Shown: piece after piece, positions 30,551 through 42,464 of the stretch
Layout of the letters: the number at the start of each line of letters is the position of its first letter
How positions within the stretch are numbered: position 1 is the first letter of the stretch
Origin: Ascarosepion bandense
Lineage: Eukaryota; Mollusca; Cephalopoda; Sepiida; Sepiidae
Assembly (NCBI GenBank): GCA_037127315.1
Contig: JBBBDQ010000230.1
Coordinates: 116,001 to 180,000, forward strand
DNA: 64,000 bases
Reading direction: 5' to 3'
Program-made: the position numbers and the translations under genes
Notes under the pieces: model-generated
Seen by the model: the letters and a program-made list of their open reading frames with translations, nothing else
Told to the model about the DNA's origin: nothing
The model's database searches: none

Positions 30551-30934
30551 ATGTGCTTCCGTCTCTCACTTCTAAGCTCGGTTAGCTATCTCTTCTTTCT
30601 CTACCGCTCCCCCTCCTCCTCTGACTGTTCGATACTTGACAGCATCTCTGACAATATCGACAAGGCCATTTCTTCCCATCCATCTGCCCATATATTTGTG
30701 TTTGGTGACTTTAACGCCCACCACACCATAAATTTTTCAATCACCCAAGTCCTTACGCAAGTGGTGCACTTCCCCACGCGTTTCTCTAACAACCCTAACG
30801 GAAGGGACTCACTACTAGACCTCTGCTTTACCTCCATCCCAGACTCTTGCACTACCAAACAACTCTGCCCTCTCGGAAACTCTGACCACACCGTAGTTTC
30901 CATCAATATTTCATTCCACTCCCATCCTAACTAA
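30551..30934 (+). pseudogene. LINE J2 endonuclease fragment
   Basis: 127 open codons: MCFRLSLLSSVSYLFFLYRS, VFGDFNAHH, FPTRFSNNPNGRDSLLDLCF and GNSDHTVVSINIS. The APE motifs GDFNA and SDH are kept. Relative to J1, about 14 codons after NAHH are deleted in frame. It ends at a stop where J1 reads THETQ. Confidence 0.85.
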
Positions 30935-31253
30935 GAAATCCAGACTAGTAGAATATCCTTCTGCTACCAAAGAGCAGACTGGGATTCGTTCCGAGACTTC
31001 CTCTATGACGTCCCTTGGAACATTGTTTCTCGTCTTCCCATCGAAGACTGTGCATCCGAGGCCTCTTCCTGAGTTAAGGCTGGCATCGATGTTTTCATCC
31101 CTGCCAGGAAATTTCAGCTTAAATTGCTCGGCCGCCATTGCCCACCGGAATAATTTCTTCCGGCTCTATCGTAGCTACGCGTCGGACCAAAACAGGCGCC
31201 TTTTCCCCTCAGCTTGTAACTAGTGTAAAAAGATACTTAACGAAGCTAAGATA

Positions 31254-32551
31254 TTGTTTGCTGCCAGAATGAAGCAACGCATAGCATCCTCTATGTTCGG
31301 CACCAAGGACTACTGGCGGCTCTGTAAAAGAGTGTTTAGCAAGAGCGAGTCCTCAATACCCCCACTAATCAATAAATTTGAGGTCCTGACTTCCCCAGCG
31401 GACAAGGCTGAATACTTTGCTCGCAGACTCTCGACCAATTCGAGACTGGATTCGTCTGGATTTCCTACACCCGACTTCCCAGCTAGAACTGAGGCTCAAC
31501 TGAATGACATCCACATTACACCGTTTGCTGGTATCTAATATAATCTCAAAACTTGACCCTCACAAAGCGAGCGGAGGGGACGGAATCCTGATCATAGTCT
31601 TGAAGAAATGTGCCCCTGAACTCTCCTCAGTCCTTTCTAAGCTCTACAACTTCTGCCTATCTGCTTCCTTCTTTCCTGCCTGTTGGAAGTCTTTCTTTGT
31701 AGTTCCTATATTTAAGAACACTGGTGAACACTCGGACCCCGCAAATTACCGCCCTATCAGCCTTCTTCCGATCTTTGGCAAAGTGTTCGAAAAATCATTA
31801 TCAACGCCGAGGTGGTTCAGCATTTCACATCTTACAGGCTACTCTCAGACAAGCAGTATTGTTCCCGCTTCACCAGATCTACTCCTGATATGCTAACGAC
31901 CATCATCGAGTATATATACCAGGCTCTCGACAAGAATGGCTAGCCCGAAAGGTTGCCTTGGATATCTCTAAAGCGTTCGACAGAGACTGGCATGCTGGCC
32001 TTCTACGCAAACTGTGGAGCTACGGTATAACTGGATATTTACTTGATCTTATCTATCTTTCCTCTCTAACTGCACATTGAAGATGGTATGAAACAGGCAT
32101 GCCTCCCAGAACTACCATACGATTAGGGGTGTCCCTCAAGGCTCTATTTTAGATCCTAAGCTCTTTCTGATCTAAATTAATGATCTTCCCGATGCCATAA
32201 GATCCCAAGTAGATATGTACGCCGATGACACCACAGTTTACTCTCGGCTTGCTCAAAATCTAGTGTGGGCGACAAAGCGAACCTCACCGCCGAGCTTGAA
32301 AAGGAACTCCAATCCATAGTGGACTGGGTTAAGAAATGTTTCGTAAGTTATCAATTAACCATCATAGGCAATCGCACATACCTCCCATTAGCATGGAACA
32401 TGCTTGCCTCCCAGAGAGTAAAACACTACGCCTCCTTGGTCTCACATTTTCAGCGGACCTCAAGTGGAATGACTATATCGAATCCATTGCTAAATCCGCT
32501 GCTATGAAAGTCAGTTCTCTGTGCAGGGCCCGGACGTTTTTTACCGGCTGA
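31254..32551 (+). pseudogene. LINE J2 linker and reverse transcriptase, broken
   Basis: Successive frames keep the J1 order: MKQRIASSMFGTKDYWRLCK, KLDPHKASGGDGI, NYRPISLLPIFGKVFE, DISKAFD, GVPQGS-type and MYADDTTVYS, then LRLLGLTFSADLKWNDYIES. Frames change near 31530, 31790, 31940, 32070 and 32260. The acidic catalytic residues are still coded but cannot be joined in one frame, so the enzyme is dead. Confidence 0.85.
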
Positions 32552-33205
32552 ATCTATCCTGCACATATATAAATCTACCATCCGCCCGTGTATTGAATAC
32601 TGCTGCCACATCTGGTCGGGTGCCTCTGCTATTCTTTTCGGGGTCCTTGACAAAATGCAACGGAGAGTCTGTAATGTCATCGATACCGACTTGGCAGACC
32701 GCCTGCAGTCATTCTCTCACCGGCGTGACGTGGCTTCTCTGTGCCTCTTCTATAAATACTTTCACGGCTTCTGCTCTGATCAACTTTAGATCACTGGTGC
32801 CCCCTAGATGCAACTTTGTACGAGATACCTGATTAGCAACTAGGTCCCACCCTCTTACCGTGAAACCGATAAAATGTAACCGCAAATTCTACTCCAACAG
32901 CTTTTTTTCTCACACTTTCCGACTGTGGAATTCTCTTCCATATACTTGCTTCCCCGACAGCTACAATCTCCAGGAGTTTAAATGTATGGTCAATAGACAC
33001 CTCCTAACACACTCACTCGCATCCATTCTTTCAAACACTCTTTCCATCTGCCCAAATCTCAGCCTCGATATCCTTACCCGTCTATCACCCTCCTTCTGAC
33101 ATTTCCTATATCTAGCCTCTTTCTCTTCACCTTCTCCTGTGTAACCCCCTGCGCAATAGTAGCAGTGGAATGCCTTGCTTGGAGTGAACTGATTAAAAGA
33201 AAAAT

Positions 33206-33792
33206 CCCAAAATAAGAAATTAAGAATACAGAAAACAATATTTACAAACTTTGTTTATTAGACTTTAAGTTACATTACCGAACATTATTCATAATTTACC
33301 TCAATAAAAGTTATCCCATGTCTATAAACACGAGTGTACTCCTCTCATAAAAAATGACGGCAAAATATTTGAGTGGATTATATATATATTATATACCAGT
33401 CTTTATTATAATAGTGTATGTATATATATAACCTCTCTGTCCCTCTTTATGTATATATTATTTGCTGTTCAACAACAAAATGCTTGCAAAATATTTAAAC
33501 AATCAGTCACTGTTATCATTTTCTAAAAAATCTACATTCCCAAGTCAACGAACGTGAGTGTAAAACAATTAAAGTAAAACAAAGTTACAATCAAAACCAA
33601 TTATTTTAAAAAATATAAAACATAAATTATTTTTTTATATATTTACAGAAAAATCAACAGTATTTACAAACATTTGTCTATCAGACTTTATTTTACCATA
33701 ATTTACTTCACAAAAATATATCCGAAGTCAACCAACATGTCCATAATACACGAGCGTACTTCTATCAAAAATGAAATTAAAATATTTGATAG

Positions 33793-33838
<46 letters not shown>

Positions 33839-33868
33839 CTATAAAATATTTTATTGTCGAGTAGTAAA

Positions 33869-33920
<52 letters not shown>

Positions 33921-34015
33921 TTTGCTACTCGACAATTTAATTATTGCAAAAGAATAAAATAATAAGTCACTTTTAAAGAGCAAAATCGTAGAAAGTACCT
34001 TCTTAACTGGCAGTA
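33206..34015. repeat. Repeat R2: two further units and paired (TA)n hairpins
   Basis: 33226-33365 and 33640-33800 are diverged direct copies (ACAGAAAA, ATTTACAAAC, TATCAGACTTTA, ATAATTTAC, CACGAG.GTACT, AAAATATTTGA), offset about 415 bp. In the right unit two palindromes have (TA)n centres: AATATTTGATAGAATTATA with TATAATTCTATAAAATATT (33783-33855), and TTGTCGAGTAGTAAAGAATA with TATTCTTTGCTACTCGACAA (33855-33937). Confidence 0.65.
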
Positions 34016-34279
34016 AAGTTTAATAAGTGGTAGTAAAAAATGAACTGAACAGACGCTACCTTGATGAGGTAACATAAGTGATATTTATACATATATATGT
34101 ATTAGTAATTGTAACAACTAATGGAATGATATTCCACAGTTCGTAGCATTTACGTTTGACAGTGCTCGATACGTAATAGACTAATATCTGTAGTAATACT
34201 TTTTTTTCATAATATAATAATAAGTTTTCGCTCTAGATGAGTTGTTTCAATATATAGCAGCTCATCGGGCGATCACCTA

Positions 34280-34661
34280 TACTACCGGCCATAATTATTA
34301 GGCCACCCCAGTTTGTTTTTTTAAGAAATGATGTATTTCATACTATTTTAGTATTTATTCCTAAATAAAAATAGAATGGTTGTTTTGATATTATTTGCAA
34401 AATTTTACAAAGCAAGGAATCAAAGATGTACTCGTCTGAATCACCCTAAATTTTCATAATTCTTTCATTGATGAAACTGCAATATAGATAGTTATTAAAT
34501 ATTTCTAACTTCATTTGATGTACATATTATTGTGCAGTATTAACAAAAGATCCATCCTATTTTCATTTATAATTATTCACTCGACAATAAATACTAAAAA
34601 ATAGAACGAATACATCATTTTTTAAAACACTGGGGTGGTCTAATAATTATGGCCGGTAGTG
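34280..34661. mobile_element. Tc1/mariner-type MITE with TA target site
   Basis: A 382-bp palindromic element. The left end TACTACCGGCCATAATTATT and the inverse of the right end CACTACCGGCCATAATTATT differ by one base, then both continue AG(G/A)CCACCCCAGT. The similarity reaches about 90 bp inward (AAATGATGTATT, TTTAGTATTTATT). TA flanks both sides (34278-34279 and 34662-34663). No ORF. It must have been moved by a Tc1/mariner transposase supplied in trans. Confidence 0.9.
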
Positions 34662-34739
34662 TATATCGCTTGATATCGCTGAATATAGCACTGAAACACG
34701 ACAGCTCTTGTGTCGCGATAAATGTTTATCTTATCAATA

Positions 34740-35512
34740 ATAAAATTATTCCTATTAATATATCTGACATATTTGGGAAGAATATTAGAATAATCTTGAA
34801 ACTATACTGAGAGCAAACCAGCTGCACAAAGCTGAAAAAATAATTTAGTAAATATATAAAATAGAAAGGGGATAAGACAAGAATATATCTTCTCACCGGA
34901 AATATTCACCCTATTCGGGTAGGCGATTAGTTATTGGCGACCATAATCTTGCCCACACAATATATGGAGACGACTCAGTGCTGATAACTAACACAAAAAG
35001 AAGGTTGGGAAGGAAATGAAAAGAAATCTTTGAGCATCTATGTCAAGAAGATATAATTTAGGGTTGTCAAAGAAATACTTCAATCTGGAGATTACAAAAA
35101 ACAAACACATAGAAAGAATTAAATATCTGGGAGTCTAATAGTTTGGACAACGTTCAACACTAAATCTAAAGGCACGTTTGGATAACGAATTACGCTTTTT
35201 AAGAAACAGGAGAGTTTAATAAAAAAACAAAGAAAAAATTAGAGATATTTTTAAAAATATCAGTCCTTGTATATGACTGAATATATGACCAAACTTACCA
35301 GAAATGACAAAAGTACTTTAAAGAAAACAAAAAAACATTGCTGGTTCTATTGAAAGATGCCGAAAGTACCATGGACTGAATATCTCAGCAACGACGCACG
35401 TTAATAAAAAAAATGACGCAAAAGAGACACATGGAAAACAATAACATAAACTTAAAATGAGACAGTTCTAATGCACATAATGAGAAAAATAGGGCTTAGA
35501 ACATTGATACTC
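34740..35512 (+). mobile_element. RTE/BovB-like LINE, copy F (very degenerate)
   Basis: Broken frames keep the RTE order: ISDIFGKNIRIILKLY and EQTSC, an RGIRQ/FSPEIF block, YGDDSVLI in place of YADDxxLI near 34966, then RIKYLGV, a CWFYRKMPKVPWTEY-like stretch and the ILILS-type end at 35510. The 3' end is replaced by a SINE. Confidence 0.75.
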
Positions 35513-35655
35513 AGTCAGTCAGTTAAGAGCCATACGTGATACAAGCTTCGGCGACCATGTCTCGAAAGAGACATGAGTGAGAGGGCGGAAGATTTTCTGT
35601 CATGCTATTTAAACCATAGCTCAAGGAAGAAGAGAAGGATTGTATCAATAAGTAA
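35513..35655 (-). mobile_element. tRNA-headed SINE with internal deletion
   Basis: CAGTCAGTTAAGAGCCATAC, the CATGTCTCGAAAGAGACATG hairpin and GGCGGAAGATT, then a jump to TGCTATTTAAACCATAGCTC. The middle third and the tRNA head are missing. Confidence 0.75.
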
Positions 35656-35921
35656 TAATTAATGGGGATCAGTTTATTACTTAATAGTAATAAAAAAGCG
35701 ACCCCCCACATTATGCCCAAAAGAAGTTTTAATTATATTTCCAAATATTTTTTATCACTTTCCCTACGATTCGGATCATTTTGTAATTTTTTTCTCAAGC
35801 ACAACAAGTTTTGCAGTCGAATAGGATTTTGAATTTTGAACAGAAAAAAGTATAGTAATAATATAGGTATAAGCAAGAAAAAATATAAATATTTATAATA
35901 TTAGTAATATAATTATTATGA

Positions 35922-36349
35922 ATAATATATATAATATATATAAATATTTATGAATTTGGATGAAGAAATAAATGGACATATCCTCATTATAATCAAATAA
36001 CCTTATTTCTGATGTAGTCGTTGAAGTGTCATGCTGAGTCCTTTGTGTTGTTTCTCGAGGTAATTGGTATTATTTGGCTGAGGTTATCTCCTCCCGAAGT
36101 AATGTGTAAGAAATTTCTAGAGGTTAAATGTCATCAACAGCAGGGTGTTGTCCCTGAACTGACCTATTGCATTTCAGCGAGAATTTGAACTTCCTTCACG
36201 GATTCAATTAATTTCGTGGCCAAACACTACAATTATGACGGAACTACTAAGAAAACAAAATATCTGGATCAGTTTTATTTAATCCACGTTCAGAGTAATT
36301 GGACATGATTAATTGTAATTAGAAGAAATGTCCAAGAAACAGAATTGAC
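35922..36349. mobile_element. Unknown element R3, copy 1
   Basis: About 430 bp nearly identical to 37306-37755. Starts in TA-rich sequence, then ATGAATTTGGATGAAGAAAT, AGGTTATCTCCTCCCGAAGT and GCAGGGTGTTGTCCCTGAAC. Near its right end is an inverted repeat TTGGACATG...GAAATGTCCAA with a TTAATTGTAATTA core (36298-36334). No coding, terminal repeats or target duplication resolved. Confidence 0.65.
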
Positions 36350-36724
36350 AATACTCGTAATAAATAATAACCAAAGAAAAAAAAAACAAAATAGTAAAAT
36401 AATACTAAAGCAGACAATATATATATATATGGAAGACAGCACTAGGCAAAGCAACAATAATAAAGCAAACATATTCACAAGGGATACAGACAAGTGACCG
36501 TTGTTCTGACATCAAAACTAGAATAAGTAACAAATATTGGGAGGATAACACCGAAAAGTGATCTATCATGTTGGCTTGGAAACAAATCCCAATATATAAA
36601 GGTGAGGTTTTTCTATAAATTTAAGGAAGGAGCTTTTTGTAGTCATTCCTTCTTTGATTAGGTTTTATACTCTTTTTTTTATCTTAACCAGTTTTAAATA
36701 ATTTCCTGTAATGCCGTCCAAATA
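36350..36724. other. No gene seen
   Basis: A 67-codon minus ORF (36290-36493) is overlapped by R3 and lacks motifs. Otherwise AT-rich and unassigned. Confidence 0.45.
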
Positions 36725-37031
36725 GTTAAATGTAACCATTTGTTTAACTCTAACAGTTTCTTTTCTTGCACTTCCTATCTGCGAAACTCGCTTCCGTTTG
36801 TTTGTTTGTTTCTCTGATAACTACAATCTGCAAAAGTTTAAATGCAACGTCAATTGCTATCGTCTATTTCTTTGATTGACATCCTTCACTTATCCTTTCT
36901 TCGACATCCCCTCTACCTTGATTTTTTATTCTATCACCCTGTGTAACTCCCTACGCACCAATGGTTGTCCTGCCTTGCTTGGAGTGAAAGATTATAAAAG
37001 AAAAATAAAATAAAATAAAATAAAATAAAAT
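36725..37031 (+). mobile_element. Jockey/CR1-type LINE 3' fragment (J4)
   Basis: Diverged 5'-truncated copy beginning in the C-terminal codons (TCTAACAGTTTCTTTTCTTG, GAAACTCGCTTCCG, ACTACAATCTGCAAAAGTTT), with the tail TGTAACTCCCTACGCACCAA and TGCCTTGCTTGGAGTGA, then (TAAAA)n. A (TTTG)n run interrupts the codons for WNSLP. Confidence 0.8.
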
Positions 37032-37098
37032 ATCCATAGCAGCGTTTAATAAACATAGTACCAGCAGCATCTCTGAGGGTATTAAAATGAAGTAAACC

Positions 37099-37964
37099 CA
37101 GATTGCTATGTGATGTCAGTTCTTCAATATGGCAGTGAATGTTAGACAATATCATCAAAGATGAAAGAAAAACTTGAAGAAGCTAAGATTTGGTTCTACA
37201 GAAAGATGCGGTAGATATCAAGAACCAAGTATGTGAGCAATGATGAGATGTTGGAAAGGATGAAGACGAAAAGGAAATTAATATTGAGCATCAGAAAGAG
37301 ACATATATTATATATATTATGAAAAATAATATATATTATATATATAAATATTTATGAATTTGGATGAAGAAATAAATGGAGATATCCTCATTATAATCAA
37401 ATAACCTTATTTCTGATGTAGTAGTTGAAGCGTCATGCAGAGGCCTTTGTGTTGTTTCTCGAGGTAATTGGTATTATTTGGCTGAGGTTATCTCCTCCCG
37501 AAGTAATGTGTAAGAAATTGCCGGAGGTTAATTGTCATCAACAGCAGGGTGTTGTCCCTGAACTGACCCATTGCATTTCAGCGAGAATTTGAACTTCCTT
37601 CACGGATTCAATTAATTTCGTGGCCAAACACTTCAATTATGACGGAACTACTAAGAAAACAAAATATCTGGATCAGTTTTATTTAATCAACGTTTAGAGT
37701 AATTGGACATGATTAATTGTAATTAGAAGAAATGTCCAAAAAAAAAAAACAGAATTGACAATGTTTGTAATGAGAGGCCAGATAGAGTTGAAAAAAAAAG
37801 ACAGAGGAAAGAAGCAGATAACATATTTGAAGGGCCTGCGCAGGGGGATGATAGAGCGGAGGTTGCGAACTGTTACAGGAGAAAGCGTGCTAAGAGCTAC
37901 CAGGGATAAAGAGGCGTGGAAGGCCATAATCACCTACTTCCCGAAAGGACAAGGCTCATAGTAC
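37099..37964 (+). mobile_element. RTE/BovB-like LINE, copy G, interrupted by R3
   Basis: Left part 37099-37302 reads DCYVMSVLQYGSEC, a WFYRKMR block and SNDEMLERMKTKRKLILSIRKR. It is cut by the R3 insertion (37306-37755). It resumes near 37770 with GQIELKKKDRGKKQITYLKG and RATRDKEAWKAIITYFPKGQ, then the stop. A ~40-bp piece is missing at the right junction. Confidence 0.85.
37306..37755. mobile_element. Unknown element R3, copy 2, inserted in RTE copy G
   Basis: Same sequence as 35922-36349 with a few base changes and the same terminal hairpin. Its insertion inside an RTE shows that R3 is mobile or was moved by duplication. Confidence 0.7.
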
Positions 37965-38018
37965 AAGAAGAAGAAGAAGAAGAAGAAGAAGAAGAAGAAG
38001 AAGAAGAAGAAGAAGAAA
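37965..38018 (+). repeat. (AAG)n tail of RTE copy G
   Basis: About 18 AAG units just after GGCTCATAGTAC. Confidence 0.95.
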
Positions 38019-38877
38019 CCCATAAGTAACTTTCTTTCCCTGTTTTTCCTCCTTTTGAAATGCGTGTCATGAATTTTTCACACTGAAATTAAACATATGT
38101 GGACGCTTCACGCAGAAGCACACCTACACAGACAAATCACTCTTAAATACATTCATTAATATTGTCGTTTTGTATTCAATTTATTTCTCGGATAACTTTC
38201 CGTTTGTTATGTTTATAAATCTTATGTTGCATTTCAAATCATTTGGTCTCTGTTATTTTGTACATGTCCCTTTTTAGCACAATTAATTCCTGTATTGTAA
38301 CATATTCTCCTAAAAGACTTACACATTAATTATAAACCACCATGGGATACCGAGAGGTGGGGAGCATGAGATACAACGGTTACGACCACAGCAAACTCCC
38401 AAAAGACTTCTGACTCAGTGTGACGCTGCGGAAAAACGTGCGAGAATCTGCGTGGCCTAAAAATACACCAGGCCAAGATTAAAAGTACATTAGCACCAAC
38501 ACTGACGACGCACCTAGATTCGGCATTTAAAGGTGTATTTTAATAAATAAATGTAGCTAACACACTAAATATCGATTCAAACATTCATTTATGCCTTCAC
38601 TGCTACAAGTGAGCGTGCTTCTTGATTCTGGTCGTCGTTAGAATACAGAGGCCGCTCTTATATTTGTGAGTAGGACGGGCCAAACTAAAAGTTATTATTT
38701 GTGTTTGAATGGTTTCTTTCTATTTTATTTTGATTATTAGATTCCCCTGTCTTCTCTCTTCATTTCAGGACCTAATTTCGATATATCTTTATAATAAAGT
38801 TGTATAAAAAAGGGGAAAATAGATTTGCACATATGGAAAATGTTTTAAACATTATGTGTGTTTTTGTATTGTGCGGT
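38019..38877. other. No gene seen
   Basis: AT-rich, no shared repeat or ORF of note. Confidence 0.45.
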
Positions 38878-39500
38878 AGTTCACCGAAAGAGATTTCGCC
38901 AAAAGACAGTTCACTGACGGACAGTTCGACGAATGACAATTCCCCGACGAACAGTAAGCCGACAGACAATTCACAGACGGACTGTTTCCGGACAGACAAT
39001 TCACAGACAGGACAATTAGTCGACTCTTTAAAACTTTCTAAGTTTAAGCTCTCATCCAGTTTTCTTGTTTATTTTCTATAAACACTCGGCGAACTCTACA
39101 AATAATGTGGATGCGAATATTCAGAAGGCGTTCTGCTAATTTCAGCATCCATTTTTGGCTTTCTTGCCCTGCATTTTTTGTTGTTAGCACTTGCAGTAAC
39201 TTTTAGATTCTGTAGTTTTGTCCAAAAATATAGGTGTATCTCTCAAATAAAAGCGTTCTTCTTCCTCGTTCTGTTTCGAGAAACTCCATGATGACCATTA
39301 AAGGCTTCAGAAAGAATGTTCAGAAAATAAAAATAAAAAGTGAATGAGAGTTTGAACTTGAAAAAACTTAAACCATTGACTAATTGTTTTATCTATAAAT
39401 TGTTTGTCGGCGAACTGTCCGTCTGAAATTTTTTTTCTATCGGCGAACTGGACATTGGTTAATTGTCTTTCGACAAATAGTCCGACTACTGTTTTTATAA
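38878..39500. mobile_element. Foldback-like element: inverted arms containing a 15-bp minisatellite
   Basis: Left arm 38878-39088 and right arm 39316-39500 are inverted copies with a ~230-bp loop. Matching points are ACAATTAGTC, AGTTYAARCTCTCATYCA and TTTATTTTCT. Each arm's outer part is built of about 15-bp units of the type GACAGTTCRCCGACG. On the left they translate as S-x-T-D-x pentapeptides (frame 38800-39081), which I take as a repeat artefact. Arms made of short tandem repeats are typical of foldback transposons. Confidence 0.55.
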
Positions 39501-40302
39501 GAAACCTGTGAATGTGTGATATTTTAGTCAATATTAGGTTGGATGGAGAGGTATTGGTTCTTGTGGTGATTGTCAGAAAGAATGGATTGCAAATCGGATT
39601 ACATAGGTATATAATAGAAAAGTATTGACCAATCTCCTTCATTACCCGATCGGCCTTGTGCCACAAATCATGTATTTGATGAAATAAACATTCCTATTTG
39701 GACTGAAACCATTACTCTCATTTATTGTGATTATATATTTCACTAAGTTGCTATTAGTTTATTTAAGAAAAAAGTTATTAGTCTTTAGTATGATTGATAT
39801 CAATAGATTAGTTCAGAGTCAAACACATCTCGATTTGACATTTCTATTTGCGGATTGTTCGGATCTTTTCAAAACTGTTTCTGTTACATGTATTTTTGTA
39901 TTAACCACGTCCAACCAGAAAACTGGAAGAAATAAACGCTTTGTTTTTAGGAGGTCGATAAATACAGATCGATGAAGTTCAATATTATTCCCTTCCTCCG
40001 ATAATTTTTGTTTCAAGTAAGCTGAAACTGAAACCAAATTTCACAGAAGTAATTAAAAGAAAAATAAATTGTTTTGACAAAAAGCGTCACGATCAGTAAG
40101 ATTTAGCTAAGTCAAATCGATTATATATCTCTTCCCCGACTCGAATCAGTGATATTTCATGGCGTAAAAGAGATGATGGTGGAAATAATTAATTTTAAAC
40201 GGTGTCACTCTTTCAGTATTTTTTGGCCAGAATATTTAGATGATTATTGTATAGTTTGCTATTCAGACCAACATGAGTATATATTGATTGTGATACACAC
40301 AG
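39501..40302. other. No gene seen
   Basis: AT-rich. Opposed ORFs of 82 and 72 codons around 39727-40037 lack recognisable motifs. Confidence 0.45.
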
Positions 40303-40864
40303 CTGTAATGTGATTGGTCCCGACTTTGCAGTTCGATCCAGCCACTTTCTCACCAGTGGGATGTGTCTTCCCTCTGTCTATTCTACAAATATTTTCATGG
40401 CTTCTGCTCCGACGAACTTAGGTCACTGATGCCCTCTCCACAAGAATTTACTCGTGCAACCAGACTGGCTACAATGGTCCCACTCCTTTACAGTTAAATC
40501 AACCAAATGCAGGCGACAATTCTAATCTACCAGTTTCTTTTCTCGCACTTTCCGCCTGTGGAACTCCCTCCCGTATACTTGCTTTATTAACGGCTACAAT
40601 CTCCAGAAACTTATTTGCAATGTCAATTCCTATGTCTTATCAACTTGACTCCAGTTCTTTCTACATCACCCCGTGTAGCTTGTTCTTTTCCTTCGCTACT
40701 ATCTTCACTCCTGTGTTCACATCATTCTCTTGCCTTTTCTCTTATACCCTGCTGTAACTCATTCGTCTTTCTCTTCACAATCCTCCTGTTTAAACCTTTC
40801 CTCTTATGTAGCCCCCTGCGTATCAGTGACGGTGCCGCCTTGCTTGGGGTGAAACGATTAAAAC
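40303..40864 (+). mobile_element. Jockey/CR1-type LINE 3' fragment (J5)
   Basis: Starts at CTGTAATGTGATTGG (codons of CNVID in J1), runs through CTATTCTACAAATATTTTCA, GGCTTCTGCTCCGACGAACT and the WNSLP region. It ends with the variant tail TGTAGCCCCCTGCGTATCAG, CCGCCTTGCTTGGGGTGAAA and GATTAAAA. Frames are broken. Confidence 0.88.
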
Positions 40865-42464
40865 TAAATTCGGCTGTTCTACTCTCGGACCAACGTCCTT
40901 CTGTGTCTGTCTTCATGCTCCATCATCTTTGAATTTTAAACCGAACCCTTGATTCCCTTAATACATTATACTTCTTCGTTAGTACATTATTCTTATTATA
41001 TGTTTCAGGGACGTTTCATATTAGTTTATACTCGCCAGGCTTATTCGCCTTTATTTGACTTTCCCCGCTTCTTTCACTAAATCCAAGATGATGACATTTC
41101 AGAATGATCAGTCTCAGGAATTGATAAGAGCCATGTGGCCTAAATAATTAAAACATAGGTTAACAAATAAGAGGTACCCAGGAAACAGTGTTTTTTGTTG
41201 TTTACTTTTTTACGGCTAATCAACCGTTTGCAGGTTATTTAATGACAGAAAATATGTTTATATTGTAAGAATTTAATTTGCCGAAATAATAATTGTTTGT
41301 TAATACAAGTCTTATTAGTTAACCCATAGCTGGAGCAGAAGAGCTAGATCCATACTTTTCTAATTGCACGTAAATCGATATCATAAAGCCAATAGAAAAA
41401 TGGAACTTGGCTCCCTGGTTTCCAAATCCGATCAATTATTTATTACAAAAGCCGCACATCCAACCGGTCACACACCTGCGAAATTATCAAAGTGGCCGTC
41501 GCTTAACTTCAATGATCTTACAAGAGGTGTTTCAACGTGATGTGGTCGTAAGCCTTGGAAATTTTGTGTCTAAAACTGAATTTGGTAAAGTCGCATACTC
41601 TGGTTTTGTGGTAGAAATGGATACGCAAAGAAAATTAGAATGATCTAAGCAGAGAAAGCAGAAATTAAGCCATCTGCTCAGAGCATTAAGGCCGGATATT
41701 AGAACGGTCGAAACCTAATGGGTATAACAACCAAAATGAGAACGATCAAAGAGAAGAATTTTAGCATAGTTTCTTAATTCGTTGCTCTTTTTTGTGCTCA
41801 TTGTCATTATTACGATCTGTAGGGTCAGACTTTTCACATAGGTTTGCCGCCTTAGACAGTTTATTCAATATACAGCATTTTCATTCGTATACCGATTGCA
41901 TGAATTACCTTTTGCAAATAATCCAAGAACTCTGCTTCTCAAATTTTTTTCCAGATTCACTTCGTCCTGGATTAAATTCACGAGATTTAGGAAATAACAT
42001 TCAGTAAATAAAATTAAGCCTAGAAAAACAAAATTATATATATATATATATATATATAATACCTTTCGTTTTGTTGTCCATTAAAATCAAAATTATATTT
42101 TCAAGGAACCTAACTGGTACCAGCGCAGAAGGTAGAATTGTCGAACTGCGTTCAAATTACGATATAATCATTACCGGTCACTTTCGCATAAATGCACTCG
42201 AAAAAAATTCCCAAATTCCTCAACTACCCAAATATGTTTTAAAAATTGGGTGTTAATCTTCGATCTCTGAAATCAGATCAGTGTAAAAGATAACAGAAAA
42301 CCACTCACTAATCTTTCCCTAAAAGTCACGACAATTTACAGCTATCATCGTAACGGAATTTATGTTTGGGCTCGGTCATTCATCATTTGTGTCCAAAAAC
42401 GATTTTTACTCAAACAAAAACAACAAGATAAACAACGGTCTAGTCATATTCATACAACTTTCCG
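40865..42464. other. No gene seen; one (TA)n run
   Basis: A (TA)n run lies at 42036-42058. ORFs of 78, 71 and 61 codons have no recognised domain. At 1.6 kb it is one of the longest stretches without an identifiable element. Confidence 0.5.

Larger units (their letters stand above)
30401..33205 (+). mobile_element. Jockey/CR1-type LINE copy J2, 5'-truncated and broken
   Basis: A 2.8 kb copy closely related to J1, starting at the codons for VPGYLP (about residue 67 of the J1 protein) and ending in the same tail plus a short A-run near 33205. Its first ~25 bp are repeated (ACGTTCCTGGT twice). The ORF is broken by many frameshifts, stops and a deletion after GDFNAHH. The endonuclease piece 30551-30934, the linker 31254-31538 and the RT piece 31504-31896 are separately open. 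The YADDTTVYS codons survive at 32218. Confidence 0.9.

Noticed and set aside
38800..39081. 93-codon ORF with a hydrophobic start and S-x-T-D-x pentapeptide repeats, looking like a small secreted protein
   Set aside because: The repeats are part of a 15-bp DNA minisatellite that also occurs inverted in the right arm of a foldback-like structure. Kept as a finding but not called a gene.
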